NCBI GenBank assembly: GCA_027623995.1
Contig: JAQBUF010000002.1
Span: 24,714 to 88,713, forward strand
Direction of reading: 5' to 3'
DNA from: Nitrospirota bacterium
GTDB taxonomy: Bacteria > Nitrospirota > Nitrospiria > Nitrospirales > UBA8639
Length of the DNA: 64,000 nucleotides
Position numbers and translations under genes: made by a program. Shown here one piece after another: positions 37,456-46,579 of the stretch (positions are counted from its first letter, which is position 1; each line of letters starts with the position of its first letter). Below the pieces are notes generated by a model. The model saw only the letters and a program-made list of their open reading frames with translations, had not been told where the DNA came from and searched no databases.

Positions 37456-38433
37456 ATGTCTGATCAATCCAATATCATTATCGATGTCCACATGAACAAT
37501 CAGGATCCGACGACGGTGAAAAATGAAATCCGCGAGGGTCTTCTTTCAACGCCAAAAAAAATTCCGACAAAATATTTCTATGATGATTGGGGCTCTACCC
37601 TCTTCGAACAAATCTGTGAACTGCCTGAGTACTATCAAACTCGGACCGAGCATCAATTGCTAAAATCCGTCGCCGATGAAATCGTTTCCCAATCAGGCGC
37701 AGAGGAGTTAGTGGAATTAGGCTCAGGTGCCGCGACCAAAACCCGAGTATTACTGGATGCCATGGCACGAGCTAAACAACTGAAATTCTACGTTCCCTTT
37801 GATGTCAGTGAAGGCATCGTCCGACGAGTGGCGCAAGAACTCGTCGAGGAGTACGAAGGGTTGGAAGTACATGGGGTTGTTGGAGATTTCCTCGCGCATT
37901 TGGAACATATCCCCGATGGCGGCAGACGCTTGGTGGCTATTTTAGGTGGCACTGTCGGGAATATGGGAGCTGAAGCTGGCCCAGCCTTTTTATCATCCAT
38001 TTATGATGAAATGGATCAAGGAGATTTCTTTCTTCTTGGTGCTCAACTCATTACAGACATCGATCGTTTAGAAGCCGCATACAATGATTCAGCAGGAGTG
38101 ACCGCTGCCTTTAACAAAAATATGTTGGTGGTATTGAAATCTGTCATTGGAGCCGATTTTGATCAGGAGGCTTTTGAACATGTCGCCCGGTTCAATCAAG
38201 AGAAGGGCCGCATCGAAATGCACCTCCGGTCGGTTTGCGACCAAGTCATTCCCATTCCCAAATTAGACTTAAATCTTTGTCTCCAAGAAGGGGAAGAGAT
38301 CCTCACCGAAATCAGTATGAAGTTTACCCGTCATCAAGTGGAAGCCTTATTAACACGAGCTGGATTTAGTCCCGTTGAATGGTACACTGATCCTCAAGAG
38401 CTTCATGGGCTCGCCTTAGCCAAAAAACGTTAA
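37456..38433 (+). CDS. egtD: L-histidine N-alpha-methyltransferase EgtD
   Basis: Trimethylates histidine to hercynine with S-adenosylmethionine. YFYDDWGSTLFEQICELPEYYQTRTE (residues 40-65) is the family hallmark. The SAM site is ELGSGAATKTR, GGTVGNM holds the substrate Asn loop, and E285/S287 in TEISMKF correspond to the histidine-binding E282/S284 of the mycobacterial enzyme. 325 aa is typical. An AAGGGA ribosome binding site precedes the ATG. Lies ~230 bases after the transporter gene, so it may have its own promoter. Confidence 0.95.
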   Translation: MSDQSNIIIDVHMNNQDPTTVKNEIREGLLSTPKKIPTKYFYDDWGSTLFEQICELPEYYQTRTEHQLLKSVADEIVSQSGAEELVELGSGAATKTRVLLDAMARAKQLKFYVPFDVSEGIVRRVAQELVEEYEGLEVHGVVGDFLAHLEHIPDGGRRLVAILGGTVGNMGAEAGPAFLSSIYDEMDQGDFFLLGAQLITDIDRLEAAYNDSAGVTAAFNKNMLVVLKSVIGADFDQEAFEHVARFNQEKGRIEMHLRSVCDQVIPIPKLDLNLCLQEGEEILTEISMKFTRHQVEALLTRAGFSPVEWYTDPQELHGLALAKKR

Positions 38434-38536
38434 CTCGTTTTCTTCAAACCTTTCCTTCGTTCTACCTTCTCCTTTTTTCTGCCCGCTTTGCTATGATGGC
38501 AGAGTAAGGGCATTTCCACTATTTTCATAACCCCAC

Positions 38537-39640
38537 ATGTCTGGGACATCTCCTATGATCTATCTCAATTACGCCGCACTTTCCCCAACACGTCCTGAAG
38601 CCGAACGGACCGTGACCGAGACGCTCAACGAATTCAAAAACTATTTATATTCAGATGCGGGCATCCAATGGTATCTGCACACAGTCCAAGATTGCCGCCT
38701 TCACGTGGCCAGACTCTTGAATGTCACTGATCCATCCACCATCGCCTTTGTGTCCAACGCGTCAATCGCTCACTATCTCACCCTTCGCTCCTTGGCATGG
38801 AAGCCTGGCGATTCCATTCTCACCACCACCCATGAGAATCCTTCCATCACCCGGCAACTCCACGCGTTAAAAGATCGTGGAGTGGACATTCATTTTGTTC
38901 AACCTTCATCGCCTGATCAATTGATTCAATCGATCACTCACACCCTGGACCAACATTCGGTGAAGGCCATCGTCATCAGCCATGTGTCTCACGTGGATGG
39001 CAGAATTTTTCCGATTCATGCGATTTCCGGCATAGCCAAGGAACGTGGCGTCGCATTCATCGTCGATGGCGCACAAGCGGTGGGACATATCCCTGTTGAT
39101 CTCAATCAATTGGATTGCGACGTCTATTTCTTTACCGGTCACAAATGGTGTGCGGGGCCTCTAGGCACGGGAGCGATGATGGTGAGTGATCGTTTTTTAC
39201 AATCTCACTCGACATGTGCGGTTCAAATTAAAGATGGGGAAGCCCCTTTGGCGACCCAATTTGAAATTGGGACGCACAACATCGGCCTCATTTCTGGATT
39301 GGCGAAGGCATGCGATATGACATTCACAGACGGACTAGGTGTTGAGATTCTTCAGGCATTCCGCCAGAAAGCCAAAGAAACCTTAAGCCAAATACCCGGT
39401 GTGAACATCGTGGGATGGAATGGGCCTCATGCCCCTGGCATCTTCACGATTCAAGGTAAGCCAGAGGTTGACCATTACCAATTGACAAAACGACTCGCTA
39501 ATGAATACGAGATTATCGTTAAGCCGTTTGTGGATTACCCACAGGAGATCAGGCCAGCGATCAGGCTGTCCTGGGCGACAACGATGAATGAACAGAACTT
39601 TCGGGTGGGAATCGAAAAAATTTCCGAAGGGTTTTCCTGA
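38537..39640 (+). CDS. egtE: Class V aminotransferase-fold PLP enzyme, EgtE candidate
   Basis: 367 aa cysteine-desulfurase/lyase-fold protein. The PLP lysine is K203 in FTGHKWCAGPLGTG; the Asp-x-Ala-Gln of IVDGAQAVGH binds the pyridine ring; SHVSHVDGRIFPI follows the family. Its position ~100 bases after egtD makes it the likely EgtE, which cleaves the C-S bond of the hercynylcysteine sulfoxide. The fold alone does not separate EgtE from SufS-like or isopenicillin-epimerase-like members. Either Met1 or Met7 may be the start. Confidence 0.8.
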   Translation: MSGTSPMIYLNYAALSPTRPEAERTVTETLNEFKNYLYSDAGIQWYLHTVQDCRLHVARLLNVTDPSTIAFVSNASIAHYLTLRSLAWKPGDSILTTTHENPSITRQLHALKDRGVDIHFVQPSSPDQLIQSITHTLDQHSVKAIVISHVSHVDGRIFPIHAISGIAKERGVAFIVDGAQAVGHIPVDLNQLDCDVYFFTGHKWCAGPLGTGAMMVSDRFLQSHSTCAVQIKDGEAPLATQFEIGTHNIGLISGLAKACDMTFTDGLGVEILQAFRQKAKETLSQIPGVNIVGWNGPHAPGIFTIQGKPEVDHYQLTKRLANEYEIIVKPFVDYPQEIRPAIRLSWATTMNEQNFRVGIEKISEGFS

Positions 39641-39681
39641 TAGAATTTTTGGATACGCCATCCATCTGGCTTCATCCTTCT

Positions 39682-40503
39682 TTACTGCGCTTCACCAGGA
39701 TGATCGCTCATCCGCTCTAATCGCTCCTCCAATCGTTGTAAGGCCTTTTGGGTTGAGCGAAGATCTTGCAAAATTTCTTTCCGGGAGACCGGAGGTTCTA
39801 ACTCCAGTAATCGCTCCGCCTTGGCTTCATCCAAATTATTGATCACGACTGCAATAAACAAATTGATCACGACGAAAGTCCCCAGGATCACAAAACTCAC
39901 AAAATAGATCCAGGCGAGATAATGAAATTCCATGGCGGTGTACATGATGTCGGTCCAATCTTCGAGCGTAACCACGCGGAAGAGTGAGAGCAGCGAGATA
40001 CCCAACGATCGCCAGTGGGTCGGATCATGTTCATGAAATAGCTGGTAGCCAGTGATGGCATAGATATAAAAGATCACGCCCATCAAGAGCATCACATGCC
40101 CCATGCTGGGGATCGAACGAACCAACGTGGAAACGATAAGACGAAGTTCTGGAATAGTGGAAATGAGCCGAACGACACGTAACAAACGAGCCAACCGGGC
40201 GATCATGGCATACTCCCCGGTCGCGGGAATGAGGGAAAAGACAATCACCGAAAAATCGAAAAGATTCCACCCATCTTGAAAATAGCGTCCCACCCGGGGT
40301 GCAAGGGCGATCATTTTCAAAAGGGCTTCAAGAATAAATACGCCAAGCACAAAATGATTGCCGAAGTGAAGCCAATCCCCATAGGCCTGAACCATTTCAG
40401 GAGATGTTTCTATTCCCAACAACACGCCATTGCCAATAATGAGCGCGATAATGAAATATTCAAAACCCGCTGTTTTTACGATTCGATCAGCAAACTGTTG
40501 CAC
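39682..40503 (-). CDS. Voltage-gated cation channel of the NaChBac type
   Basis: 273 aa six-helix single-domain channel. S4 sensor RLARLLRVVRL with arginines at 103, 106, 109 and 112; pore turret and selectivity filter TLEDWTD (179-185); S6 VVINLFIAVVINNLDEA; C-terminal coiled coil ~240-265 that would hold a tetramer. The filter's E180 is the sodium-selectivity glutamate of this family. D182 and D185 add negative charges that NaChBac (TLESW) lacks, so calcium permeation is possible (inference). Convergent with egtE. Confidence 0.92.
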   Translation of the reverse strand: MQQFADRIVKTAGFEYFIIALIIGNGVLLGIETSPEMVQAYGDWLHFGNHFVLGVFILEALLKMIALAPRVGRYFQDGWNLFDFSVIVFSLIPATGEYAMIARLARLLRVVRLISTIPELRLIVSTLVRSIPSMGHVMLLMGVIFYIYAITGYQLFHEHDPTHWRSLGISLLSLFRVVTLEDWTDIMYTAMEFHYLAWIYFVSFVILGTFVVINLFIAVVINNLDEAKAERLLELEPPVSRKEILQDLRSTQKALQRLEERLERMSDHPGEAQ

Positions 40504-40587
40504 GTGAAAGCCTTTATATTTTTTAACTTTTAACTAGGGCACTTAAAGCCTGCCCAATTAGCACACTGTGGAATTTCTCATGGGTTT

Positions 40588-40710
40588 TTTGTAGCTGCAC
40601 AATCTCATCGTGCCCTCTTCAAGCATTTACCCCTAGGAGCCAAGGGAGGGGCGGCACCTGCCTGCGCGAAGCCGCTCCGGCGAAGGCAGGTAAGATGCCG
40701 CAGCTACAAA
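40588..40710. repeat. GTAGCTGC palindromic element, free-standing copy 1
   Basis: Inverted ends tttgtagctgc / gcagctacaaa enclose ~100 bases, with the same clefted sequence (atctcatcgtgccctcttc) as the core of the MITE-like elements and a separate GC-rich hairpin (cctgcct...aggcagg) added in the middle. It lies in the 361-base gap between the channel gene and the CBS gene, where nothing else is seen. Confidence 0.7.
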
Positions 40711-40864
40711 TTTTCATGGACACAGCCCAGATCATCGCGCGTATGAATGAAGGATTATCCCACTATTATTTCAGCAGAGAGACAACTCGACCCCTCGGAT
40801 GGCCACAAAAACCATGTGCCAAACCTGCTATCGGTTGCATGCAAAATGATGATTGGTGCTGAGC

Positions 40865-41284
40865 CTAGCTTCCAGATTGGAGGTAACCGCGGAGGATATC
40901 CCGTCGAGCGACAATCCCAATTAACTTTCCACTTCCATCGACGACAGGCACCCGAATGAGGTGATTGTTTTGTAAAATATCAATGAGGGCAGGCACATCC
41001 ATACTCTGAATAGCAGAGATAGGACTCGGCGTCATAATGTCGCCAGCCAAAACATCCCCCAATTGTTTACCCTTTCTCAGGGCCTTTAATAAATCAAACT
41101 CTGACACAATGCCGACGAGCTTTCCTTCACTGTCGATGATCGGCACCGACCCAAACCCCTCCATCATGTAGTTGGCAAGTAATTCCGCCTTTGAGTCTTT
41201 GTCCGCGGACTGCACTTCCTTTTCCATCAACTGTCCAACGGTCATTTGTCCAAATTTCGTCTCACGAATATTCGATCCTGGCAT
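40865..41284 (-). CDS. Two-CBS-domain protein
   Basis: 139 aa: CBS1 ~residues 14-75 (VGQLMEKEVQ, SVPIIDSEGKLVGIVSEFDLL), CBS2 ~80-138 (DIMTPSPIS, RVPVVDGSGKLIGIVARRDIL). The pair can bind an adenine nucleotide. No enzyme domain is attached and no clear target is adjacent. An AAGGAGAG site precedes the ATG. Confidence 0.92.
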   Translation of the reverse strand: MPGSNIRETKFGQMTVGQLMEKEVQSADKDSKAELLANYMMEGFGSVPIIDSEGKLVGIVSEFDLLKALRKGKQLGDVLAGDIMTPSPISAIQSMDVPALIDILQNNHLIRVPVVDGSGKLIGIVARRDILRGYLQSGS

Positions 41285-41446
41285 ACGACTCTCCTTTACA
41301 GGGACACTGGTTAAATAATTTCGTTTTTTGATGGAAACATTTTGGCAAAACCCGTGAACATCTAAAAATAAACAATATCACGAAAAACGCTTTGATTCCA
41401 CAGCATCTAGAAGAAGTTCACCTCTAGACGCAGCTCGCAAGAGCAT

Positions 41447-42361
41447 TTAATCCAACTGAAATCGTCTCAAACGAGATTCAAGAATATGTTCAGAAGCCAG
41501 CGAATCCCATTTCAGATCATAATTGGCAGCCTGATCAAACGCTTCTTGGGGAATTAATCCTACAAGTTCACTACTCACGATCGACACTCCACGTTTCCCT
41601 GCCTCAGCCTTCACGGCTTCAAATACCACATAAAGGGAGGTCTGTCGAAAATTTGTGAGATTCATCGACACCTGAGCCAGACCTTTAGTCTTGAGTTCCA
41701 TACCCAAGGCTTTGACCGACGGCAACCCACCGCCCGACGTGCGGATGGTCTTCGCAATGGCTTGGGCAATAGACAGGTCAGATGTGTTCAGGAGAATATT
41801 GTAAGCAATCAATGGATGACGAGCGCCAATCACTATAGCCCCGGCGGTGGGATGGAGATTCGCCGGACCAAAATCTGGGACCCAGGCAGGGTCTGACTTC
41901 ATTCGCGAGGCAAGCCCCAGTAAGCCTCCCCGGCGAATATCCTCAAGCCGTTTGCGATAAGGTTGATCACTCGCTTCTTCATAAAGGAACACGGGAATTC
42001 CAAGTTCATCGCCTACCCGCTTTCCCACCCTCTTGGCCAAATCAATACACTGACTCATCGTTGCGCCGTCTAAGGGAATAAATGGAAGAACATCCGTAGC
42101 GCCGATTCGCGGGTGCTGCCCCTGATGTTGATTTAAATCGATCAATGTAGCTGCCGCTTTCACAAGCTCAAAGGCTGCCTTGGCCACAGCATCTTGAAGC
42201 CCCGCAAAAGTGAAGACACATCGATGATGATCAACATCAACATGTTGATCTAATAGACTTGCGTCTTTGACTATTGTCACCGCGTCAGCAAGCGCCTGAA
42301 TCGTCCCAGGATTGCTCCCTTCGCTACAATTCGCCACACATTCGATGATGGGTACTGCCAA
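41447..42361 (-). CDS. ftcD: Glutamate formimidoyltransferase
   Basis: Transfers a formimino group between formiminoglutamate and tetrahydrofolate. 304 aa, corresponding to the transferase half only; no cyclodeaminase domain is attached. ECVANCSEGSNP start, HQGQHPRIGATDVLPFIP with the catalytic H83, and the LHPTAGAIVIGARHPLIAYN segment. Cyclodeaminase and other histidine-degradation genes are not near, so it may act in one-carbon balancing. Free-standing on the minus strand. Confidence 0.93.
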   Translation of the reverse strand: MAVPIIECVANCSEGSNPGTIQALADAVTIVKDASLLDQHVDVDHHRCVFTFAGLQDAVAKAAFELVKAAATLIDLNQHQGQHPRIGATDVLPFIPLDGATMSQCIDLAKRVGKRVGDELGIPVFLYEEASDQPYRKRLEDIRRGGLLGLASRMKSDPAWVPDFGPANLHPTAGAIVIGARHPLIAYNILLNTSDLSIAQAIAKTIRTSGGGLPSVKALGMELKTKGLAQVSMNLTNFRQTSLYVVFEAVKAEAGKRGVSIVSSELVGLIPQEAFDQAANYDLKWDSLASEHILESRLRRFQLD

Positions 42362-42581
42362 TGTAGAAAATCCTTTTCCAAAATGTGGGACCAGGTTACC
42401 AAAGAGTTCCTACCCCTTACCTCTTTCTTGACAACCCGAAAGGGGCCCTACTATAGTTAAAAATAGTAACTTTTCTTTCTTCTTTCCCACAAATTCAGCA
42501 GGTATTTTTTAGCAAACCGTTTCACAGTGGGGCAGACGAAAAGACAACTACTCACTCCGATAGAATGCAATAGGTGAACCC

Positions 42582-43112
42582 ATGAGTATAACGCAAGTCG
42601 AACCCGCAACCACCCTAGCCCAACTTCAAGAAACCAAACCTGACAAGGTGACGATCGTGCTGCTAAGTGGAGAGATGGATAAAGCCATGGCGGCCTTTAT
42701 TATTGCCACCGGCGCAGCAGCCATGGGAATGCAGGTCACCATGTTTTTTACCTTCTGGGGGTTGAACGTGATTCGCAAACCCGGCGCGTCCAGTTCAGCC
42801 AAAGATTTTTTACGCAAAGCGTTTGGCTTCCTCAATAAAGGCGGTGCTGCAGGCCTTCCAATTTCCAGATTCAATTTTGGTGGGCTAGGTGCCACCATGA
42901 TGAAAAAGGTCATGAAAGACAATCGCATGCCTGGTGTGCCTGAACTCATCGAAACCGCTCAAGACCTTGATGTCAAAATGATTGCCTGTACCACAACCTT
43001 AGGCCTACTCGGAATTTCCAAGGATACCCTCATTGATGGGGTTGACGAACTTGCGGGCGTCTCCACCTATTTGGCTGAAGCCAAAGATGGTTCGGTAAAT
43101 TTGTTTATTTAA
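42582..43112 (+). CDS. DsrE/DsrF-like sulfur-transfer protein (DsrE2 group)
   Basis: 176 aa. A Rossmann-like DsrE fold with a membrane-like stretch (AAFIIATGAAAMGMQVTMFFTFWG, residues ~37-60), then IACTTTLGLLGI holding the conserved sulfur-carrying C136. DsrE2 proteins receive persulfide sulfur, often from TusA, whose gene follows after 74 bases. No dsrAB, sox or hdr genes are visible nearby. An AGGTGA ribosome binding site precedes the ATG. Confidence 0.9.
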   Translation: MSITQVEPATTLAQLQETKPDKVTIVLLSGEMDKAMAAFIIATGAAAMGMQVTMFFTFWGLNVIRKPGASSSAKDFLRKAFGFLNKGGAAGLPISRFNFGGLGATMMKKVMKDNRMPGVPELIETAQDLDVKMIACTTTLGLLGISKDTLIDGVDELAGVSTYLAEAKDGSVNLFI

Positions 43113-43186
43113 AAAAAATTGAGTATGCCCTGGACCCTTGGATAGAGGGGCGATTTTCTTGCCTGAAAAACATAGGAGTCACATAG

Positions 43187-43432
43187 ATGATTGAAAGCGA
43201 TGTCAAACTCGATACCCTGGGCTACTTCTGCCCCATGCCCATCATTCTCACGTCCAAAAAGATCAAAGAACTCACACTCGGGCAAGTGCTTGAAGTCGCC
43301 TCAGATGATGAAGGAATCAAAAAAGACATGCCCGCCTGGTGCCAAACCACAGGACATGAGTGGGTAGGACTCGAAGAAGAGGAGGCAGACCCGAAACGCG
43401 TGTACAAAGCTTACGTCAAAAAAACAAAGTAA
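43187..43432 (+). CDS. tusA: TusA-family sulfurtransferase
   Basis: 81 aa sulfur carrier. LDTLGYFCPMPIILTSKKI with the persulfide C15 in the C-P-x-P turn, then GQVLEVASDDEGIKKDMPAW. An AGGAG ribosome binding site lies six bases before the ATG. Forms a two-gene unit with the DsrE2 gene upstream; such pairs pass sulfane sulfur for sulfur oxidation, tRNA thiolation or cofactor synthesis. Its donor enzyme is not in the window. Confidence 0.93.
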   Translation: MIESDVKLDTLGYFCPMPIILTSKKIKELTLGQVLEVASDDEGIKKDMPAWCQTTGHEWVGLEEEEADPKRVYKAYVKKTK

Positions 43433-43451
43433 CGTTTCACAATACTATTGA

Positions 43452-43781
43452 TTAAAGCGTAGCCAGAGCTGCGGTCACCACGACTTTCATCACCCCCTTG
43501 CGTACGGCATCAACTTTTGCCGCACCAACCCCAGCCCGCATCAGGGCCTCCATTTTCGCCAAATCTTTTTTCCCTTTCACCAAAAACTCAAATTCGTCAG
43601 CGGTTAACAGACCGTCGGAGAGTTGCTCGGTCCATACCAACAAATCTTTTTTCATCTCTTCCATAAAGGCGTCGCCATCAGCCTTCGTATCCTCGATAAA
43701 ATCCTTCGCCTCAGTTTTTGCCACATCCACCACCCCGGACTTCACCGCATCAAGAAATTTATCAAAATTAAAGGTCGCCAT
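43452..43781 (-). CDS. Hypothetical helical protein
   Basis: 109 aa from ATG 43781 (a TTG two codons upstream is less likely); GGAAAGGG ribosome binding site 7 bases before. All-helical and acidic, with a hydrophobic Ala/Val-rich end (KVVVTAALATL). No cysteines or known motif. Downstream of a lipoprotein gene by ~30 bases, so the two form a small operon. Family not recognised. Confidence 0.7.
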   Translation of the reverse strand: MATFNFDKFLDAVKSGVVDVAKTEAKDFIEDTKADGDAFMEEMKKDLLVWTEQLSDGLLTADEFEFLVKGKKDLAKMEALMRAGVGAAKVDAVRKGVMKVVVTAALATL

Positions 43782-43813
43782 ATTCAATCCCTTTCCATAA
43801 GGCGTGGATACCG

Positions 43814-44281
43814 CTAAGGCTTCGCACTTTCGGTCTTTATAATCTGATCAAAGGCCTTGGTCACCAGCCCCTTCACCCCATCAATAAAGGCCGGGCTTCG
43901 CCCCTTCCCATCGGCGACCCACTTTTTTAAAAATCCCGCCAACAGATTCCCCTCAGGATCAGCCAAGAGTTCCCACTGTTGAACAGAAATCGTATTCAAC
44001 TCCCCACGAGTTTTTTCATATTCCAACGCCTTTTGAAGCCTGAGCTGCATACCTTGTATCTCCGCTGAATGCGCATCAGGAGGCTCGATCGCTTTATCCA
44101 ACAACGCCAAAGACTCAACCTTCAAATCAATGGCATTTTGTAACGACACCGGATCCTTCTTAGCCACAGTGGCACAACCAGCCAAAAGCACAATCAAAAG
44201 GCCGATCAAAACCCTTTGAAAAGAAACAGGTTGCCAATAAAATTGTCGAGGAGTCTTGAAACGAGCAGGCCCCAGCGGCAT
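43814..44281 (-). CDS. Putative lipoprotein, hypothetical
   Basis: 155 aa. A long basic N-region and hydrophobic helix end in the lipobox LLAGC (Cys at ~35), so lipid anchoring in the outer or inner membrane is likely. The mature part is helical and charged, without a recognised domain. The Met1 start is supported by an AAGGAGGG ribosome binding site. Shares the WxxxL...DGLLT/LLAG helical style with its downstream neighbour and probably works with it. Confidence 0.75.
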   Translation of the reverse strand: MPLGPARFKTPRQFYWQPVSFQRVLIGLLIVLLAGCATVAKKDPVSLQNAIDLKVESLALLDKAIEPPDAHSAEIQGMQLRLQKALEYEKTRGELNTISVQQWELLADPEGNLLAGFLKKWVADGKGRSPAFIDGVKGLVTKAFDQIIKTESAKP

Positions 44282-45047
44282 TGGACTTCCCTCCTTATTT
44301 AAAACGGAAAATCTCTTAGGACTAAACCCAAATTATGGTCAATGGGATATACCATATCTTTACAACTCCTTCCAGGAAATTTGTTATGTTTGATTGAACG
44401 GGAAACTAACCATTTCAGGCAATCCTTTGATGACAGTCCATTGGGGTTAAGCCAAGTTAGGAGGGGCTTTGACCAGGAAGAAAAAAATCTAGGAATTACC
44501 CTAGAAACAGAAGAAATGAGAATATTGAGATAAACCAGATCTGAGGGAATAATGTATATTGAAAGTTCCCAGGCATTTTAACTGCTAGGCTCTACTTCCC
44601 CGTCCGCCAGAAATAGAATGAGCCCCATTTTGACAACCACTGCCGAAACTATTACCGCTTGGAATTAAAACCCAAAACTACTTGCCTTTCCTCAAACAAA
44701 AGGTGTAGCCAATCTGGCTTCCCTCGTTAGCCCTGGATCTGGAAAACCCTTTCAAGGCCCCAAAATCTTCAAGGAAAGAGATTCATCCGGCTTTGATACG
44801 CAACTGCGATTATATACCTACGGCAATAACGCCTGATCATTGGGTGATTACCAAATTCCATCGCTGAATTCCCCCATAAATGGCAGATACGCATTTTTGC
44901 TCAGGAGAAAGCATATTCCTATATTTCTTGAGCGGTTCGAGACACACCTTCTAGGGGACCGTACTTTCTCGTAGGGACCTGTTGAATATTTCAGGCCCAA
45001 ACCCCAAATCTGCTCCAGATAGGACGACAAACATCAGTGAGAGGGGA
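44282..45047. other. Gene-poor stretch
   Basis: About 770 bases with stops in all frames apart from short frames that resemble nothing. AT-rich, likely the decayed remains of older DNA. It ends at a palindromic repeat (45048-45162). Confidence 0.45.
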
Positions 45048-45162
45048 TTTTCAAAAAAAGTTCGCCCAACAAGCAAGGCCGCAGTCATTTTGACGCGAGG
45101 AGCGTATCATCAGTAGGTGACCACGGCAACATGGCAAGAACGCCACTGACGGTGTTTTCAAC
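45048..45162. repeat. Large palindromic repeat, degenerate copy
   Basis: Shares with the element at 55754-55906 the order: TTTTCAAAA end, GCCC(A/G)..AGCAAGGCCGCAG, GAGG..CGTA.C..TA, AAGAACGCC.CTG.CGG, TTTTCAAC end. Arms are imperfect here, suggesting an old copy. Confidence 0.65.
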
Positions 45163-45289
45163 GTTCCCCGTATGTGATTTGCAAATCAGCACCTTATCCG
45201 AGGCCTAACATTTGACGAACAAAATGATCCGTGATTGATCACTAAAACCAATGTATTTTTGCAGTATGCAAGATAAAATACCTCCTAAG

Positions 45290-46276
45290 TCAGTGAAAGG
45301 AATAAGAAAATAAAAGTAGTACTCCTAGTTGGCTTGTTTCTTTAAAACGAATGACAGTTTCTCCGGCTGGAAGTGCGCTATTCGCCGTAATCCCATCACC
45401 CAACACTTTTTCGCTTGGATCGACCAATACTCCAGCTCCCAGGTTGAAACTATCACCCAATCCTTCAGGAAGATTCCCGCCAAACAACGGCGCCCGCTTA
45501 AATCCTACCATCCAACCAATGCCTACCCCTTAGATTAAATCCTCTGACCCTGGTTGTACAGCGACAAAAGGACCATGTCCCCAATTTCCTTTCTCCACCC
45601 AATCAAAATAAGTGCCTCCTAAGTCACCAAATGGAAAATTATAGTCAGGGGTAAAAAAGTAATGGGACTCCAAAAGAAAATTTGCCCGCACATTACTATC
45701 ACGCTCGACTCTGACAATTCCATTGGGATCAAGATTGGCGGATTCAATGCGATCTCGCTTCCCTGTATCAATAAGGGCCCCAATAGCTATCCCAAAACCA
45801 AAACCTTGAAATTGCTCATCTGCCTTTCTCTTCAGGTCGGCTTGAATACTCTTACGACTTTTGGCCAATTCTTCTAATTTATTTTCCGAATCCTTCACCG
45901 CAGTTTTTGCGCTTTCGTCAGCAGGGTCTGCAGCAACAAGCTTTTTAAAAGCCTCAAGGACATGCTTTTCCCGTAAAAGTGCATTCGCATGTTTCACCGA
46001 AGTACCGATTTCTCCTCCAAATGTTATCTTCACCACTTTTTCAAGCTTTGCCTCCGCAATAGCGATCTTTTCTTTCAAGGTTTTGATGGTATTTTCATCT
46101 TGAGTTGCTCCACTAAGGTATGTAGTTAGGGCTGCTTTTGCAGCATTCCATTCATCTGCCGGACCTTTGATTATTTGAGCTTCCAAAATTTTCAAATCTA
46201 CGACTTCATCCGCCAGTGCCCACATCGGAAAAAGTAAAAAAAGGAAAAAGCATAAGAAAGTGGCCTTTGTTTTCAT
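45290..46276 (-). pseudogene. Outer-membrane-type protein gene split by one in-frame stop
   Basis: A signal peptide (residues 1-22, MKTKATFLCFFLFLLFPMWA then LADE) is followed by a helical, coiled-coil-like part (~23-150), then a beta-rich end (FGFGIAIGALIDTG, FLLESHYFFTP). A TAA at 45530-45532 stops the frame after residue 248. The same frame goes on directly with GVGIGWMVGFKRAPLFGG for ~80 codons and ends in a Phe-containing terminus (FSYSFH), as outer-membrane barrels do. Either a nonsense mutation, a base error, or a recently lost function. Ribosome binding site AAAGGAAAT before the ATG. Family not recognised. Confidence 0.75.
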
Positions 46277-46579
46277 GGTAATTTCCTTTCTCTCTGAATG
46301 ATAGATTTGTCCATCGATTAAAATCTATGAAAAGCAAGTACCATGCCTATAAAGAACAACTGATCAGGTGAGGAGTCGGGTGGAAAATTTAAAGAATCTT
46401 TTGGTTTTTTTTGAAGACAGAGCCTTCACCAATGTAGATGGATAGAAATTAAACAAAAGGAGTGTATCCGCGCAGATACACAAGTGTATCCAATTGGATA
46501 AACCTAAAAGAATCCCCAGCAAGTTGTCTGGAAGCAAGGATGTACATGGATATACTTAGGAAAAACCAGAAAAGGGCAA
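46277..46579. other. Intergenic region with short palindromes
   Basis: 303 bases. Contains gtgtat..atacac (hairpin, 46463-46482) next to the perfect 14-bp palindrome tatccaattggata (46487-46500). No gene seen. Confidence 0.5.
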
